A program made the position numbers and the translations under genes. Positions 62,080-64,000 of a stretch of 64,000 nucleotides of DNA are shown here, one piece after another. Each line of letters starts with the position of its first letter. The first letter of the stretch is position 1. The notes under the pieces were generated by a model. The model did no database searches. It was not told the DNA's origin and saw only the letters and a list, made by a program, of their open reading frames with translations. Origin of the DNA: Panonychus citri (taxonomy: Eukaryota; Arthropoda; Arachnida; Trombidiformes; Tetranychidae); assembly GCF_014898815.1 (NCBI RefSeq), contig NW_026515415.1, positions 41,795 to 105,794 of the forward strand, given 5' to 3'.

Positions 62080-63159
62080 ATGGTACAAACACGTAATCGT
62101 GCTTACCCATCACCACACCCAGTGAATAGTTCACCTGAACTCTCAAGCTCATCAGAAACTCATATCTTATCTGATCCTATTGGAACTCAAGAATTGTTCG
62201 AAATGGCTACTCTCATCAAAGATATTCCTTCTGAGGAAATCATCGCCCTTCTCGACCACTTTAGTGTTACCCATCCACCCAATTCTTTCCTTAAGAAAAG
62301 ACTCTATGAAGTCATTGCCACCAATCTTTTAGCTATTGGTGAAGAACTTGAACCCTCTGATATTGATGACCTATCGGTCCAGGAGGTAAAAGATGTGGAT
62401 GTTCCCCAATGGATTCGTAATTATCGACAAAATGGTTTCCTTGAATCCGAGATTCGTAATTTGATTGTCAACATAGGACGTGACCAAGACACTCTCGAGT
62501 CAGTTACTGAAACTGAACTACGTGAAATTGGCCTTCCTTTCGGTGTTATTAAAAAGATAATTAATCTTCGTGCTAGTGCAACTACAGCTTCTACATTGCC
62601 TATTGGTAACAATTATCCCGAGCCAAATGAACCCCGTCCAAATACTCCAATTACTCATGAAGATGAACCTATCAGTCACTCTTCAACTCATCTACCTGAC
62701 ATACTTGGTCTAGTTAATACAATGCTTCAAAGCAACAAAAAAGACCCAAAGGTGGTAGAATTTATTAAAGGAGAGGACATGGCCGAATGGATTAACAAAT
62801 CAACCCACAGATTAGGACTGGAAGACTGTACCGATGCCACTAGGCTAAGATGTCTAAAGAAAGGTCTCACCCATGAGATACTTTCGCTTTCTTCTCGAAT
62901 ACCATCGACTATTACTGACTATCATGAGTATGTCACTGCTCTCAAAGAGGCATTGAACATTCCGGCTATAACGGCAGATGATGCCTATCAGCTGAAGAAT
63001 CTCATGTACGACCTCACAATTGCCCCACAGGAGTTTTTGGATAAACTTCGTCGACTCAATAGAAGAGTTAAAGGTAAAATGGAGGACAAAGGTTTCCTGT
63101 TCGATATTTTAACTCATATTCTGAGTATATTGCTGATGAAATCTATCGACAAAAGCTAA
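62080..63159 (+). CDS. Ty3/gypsy-like Gag, N-terminal and capsid part
   Basis: ATG at 62080 (MVQTRNRAYPSPHPVNSSPE) is preferred because an upstream GTG start at 61963 would lie in the LTR. The MVQTR/MVTTRS-type start is common in Gag of this superfamily. A long N-terminal region (EMATLIKDIPSEEIIALLDH, IRNLIVNIGRDQDTLESV) precedes the capsid-type block VVEFIKGEDMAEWINKSTHR, LGLEDCTDATRLRCLKKGLT and LKNLMYDLTIAPQEFLDKLR. From about 63080 the proper frame is lost: sequence continues in other frames (for example EYIADEIYRQK, then NNDEAKIINILYRYYYDRKK), so the stop at 63159 is not the true end. No inactivating substitution is seen upstream. It would form the particle shell. Confidence 0.8.
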   Translation: MVQTRNRAYPSPHPVNSSPELSSSSETHILSDPIGTQELFEMATLIKDIPSEEIIALLDHFSVTHPPNSFLKKRLYEVIATNLLAIGEELEPSDIDDLSVQEVKDVDVPQWIRNYRQNGFLESEIRNLIVNIGRDQDTLESVTETELREIGLPFGVIKKIINLRASATTASTLPIGNNYPEPNEPRPNTPITHEDEPISHSSTHLPDILGLVNTMLQSNKKDPKVVEFIKGEDMAEWINKSTHRLGLEDCTDATRLRCLKKGLTHEILSLSSRIPSTITDYHEYVTALKEALNIPAITADDAYQLKNLMYDLTIAPQEFLDKLRRLNRRVKGKMEDKGFLFDILTHILSILLMKSIDKS

Positions 63160-64000
63160 CAATGATGAAGCTAAAATCATCAACATTCTCTATCGATATT
63201 ATTACGATAGAAAGAAAAAGCTGAAAGGTCTAAAATGAAACCTCAAGAGGTCAAGGATCCAGCAAACCAAAACAACACAAAAGTGAATCGTCTGATCCTA
63301 AAGGAAAAATCGACGAAAATCAAAAAAACCATATTGTACTTTTGTCACAATACAGGTCATGTTTGGAGAAATTGCAGAAAGAGATTAGAAAAATTGGAAA
63401 AATCTCGCTCTAACGAAACATCTCAACAACCACAACCTTCAACTTCGCAGTCATCTAGTGATAAAAAGCCCACCAATGTCAACGTATTAAGTGGATCAAC
63501 TCTACAGAGTGACCCTCCTGATGCTATTAGACTCAACCATATATTTTCGGTTAACTCTGAAATTCCTTCCTCAGCTATTCTCACCGAAATGGGAGATGTT
63601 CAAGGAATGGAACACATGGCTCTGATTCAACTCAACATTGAACATTCTAATGGTAACCCAATTGAAAGTTGTCGTGTCCTATTGGATACCGGTGCTACAG
63701 CTTCTGTCATCGACTACGAACTAGCGTTAAAATGTGGAGTACATATCGTACCTACATTCAGCCAACTGAAAGGTGTATCAGGTTCTTTAGATGCTGTCGG
63801 TTTCGCTTACGCTTCTTTTGTGCATCCAGAAATTGGTGATGTACGATTGGTTAAATTTAAAGTCGTCCGAAACTTTGAGCCTACTATTCTTATTGGATCT
63901 GTTTTCGTACATTTGTACTACATGCAGATTAACTCCGATGGAAAGTACTTTATCTGCAAAGCGAGAGCAACACCAGATGGAAAGACCCTAAAAGGTGAAT
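63160..64000 (+). CDS. Gag nucleocapsid region and retropepsin, partial
   Basis: Continuation of the polyprotein, cut by the window edge. After several frame changes a zinc-knuckle region is visible (FCHNTGHVWRNC near 63340); its first Cys is only in register if a one-base change in the adjacent T run is allowed. From about 63345 the frame stays open to the end: a Ser/Gln/Pro-rich linker, then the aspartic protease with the active-site motif VLLDTGATASVIDYE (63676) and the later LIGSVFVH-type segment (63892). The protease cuts the polyprotein inside particles. Reverse transcriptase and integrase should follow beyond 64000. Confidence 0.8.

Noticed and set aside
63791..63991. Forward 66-codon frame
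   Set aside because: Out-of-frame shadow of the protease domain.
1..64000. CRISPR array, bacterial operons, ribosome binding sites
   Set aside because: No regularly spaced repeats of that type. Introns, TA-target transposons and composition show eukaryotic DNA.

Overview
The window is animal nuclear DNA: very AT-rich, full of (GA)n/(CT)n and (ATC)n microsatellites, with short GT-AG introns of 64-90 bp and Tc1/mariner, Ty3/gypsy-like and Polinton-type remnants. An arthropod, possibly a mite-like chelicerate with a compact genome, fits best; this is inference from style, not from a diagnostic gene. No complete host gene, tRNA or rRNA could be supported. Everything recognisable is mobile DNA or its debris.

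Layout. 1-15.8 kb is gene-poor, microsatellite-rich sequence with one small inverted repeat (8.57-8.76 kb). 15.8-27.5 kb is a dense transposon graveyard: a broken mariner, a C2H2-type fragment, a Polinton/Maverick-type (adintovirus-like) family B DNA polymerase wreck interrupted by a solo LTR and a 1.1-kb long-arm hairpin element, a spliced zinc-finger pseudogene, a Tc1 element, a spliced endonuclease/exonuclease/phosphatase-type pseudogene and a short repeat ending in CCCTGTAT. 27.5-35.8 kb is gene-poor. 35.8-36.9 kb is a truncated Tc1 element with a two-repeat left end. 36.9-43.9 kb is gene-poor. 44-47 kb holds a second copy of the short repeat, a reversed LTR fragment, a small spliced basic ORF and a second polymerase B wreck. 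48.9-54.1 kb carries a 311-bp MITE, an unexplained GC-richer block, Q-rich reading frames and a hairpin element split by a solo LTR. 54.9-57.9 kb is a young LTR element with gag and a 3' ORF but no pol, sitting in the remains of a TA-flanked inverted-repeat element. 58.2-61.3 kb is gene-poor. 61.3-64.0 kb is the start of a larger LTR retrotransposon (LTR, primer site, gag, zinc-knuckle region, protease) that runs off the right edge.

Connections. The two LTR elements share the same 18-nt primer-binding site. One LTR family is present four times, in different states (pair, solo, fragment). Three Tc1-type elements show paired repeats about 174-184 bp apart at an end, and several hairpin or short repeat families carry nuclear-receptor-like TCAAGGTCA sites. 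Many reading-frame breaks are one-base losses at A or T runs. Some may therefore be assembly errors rather than decay, and this caution applies to every 'pseudogene' call here.
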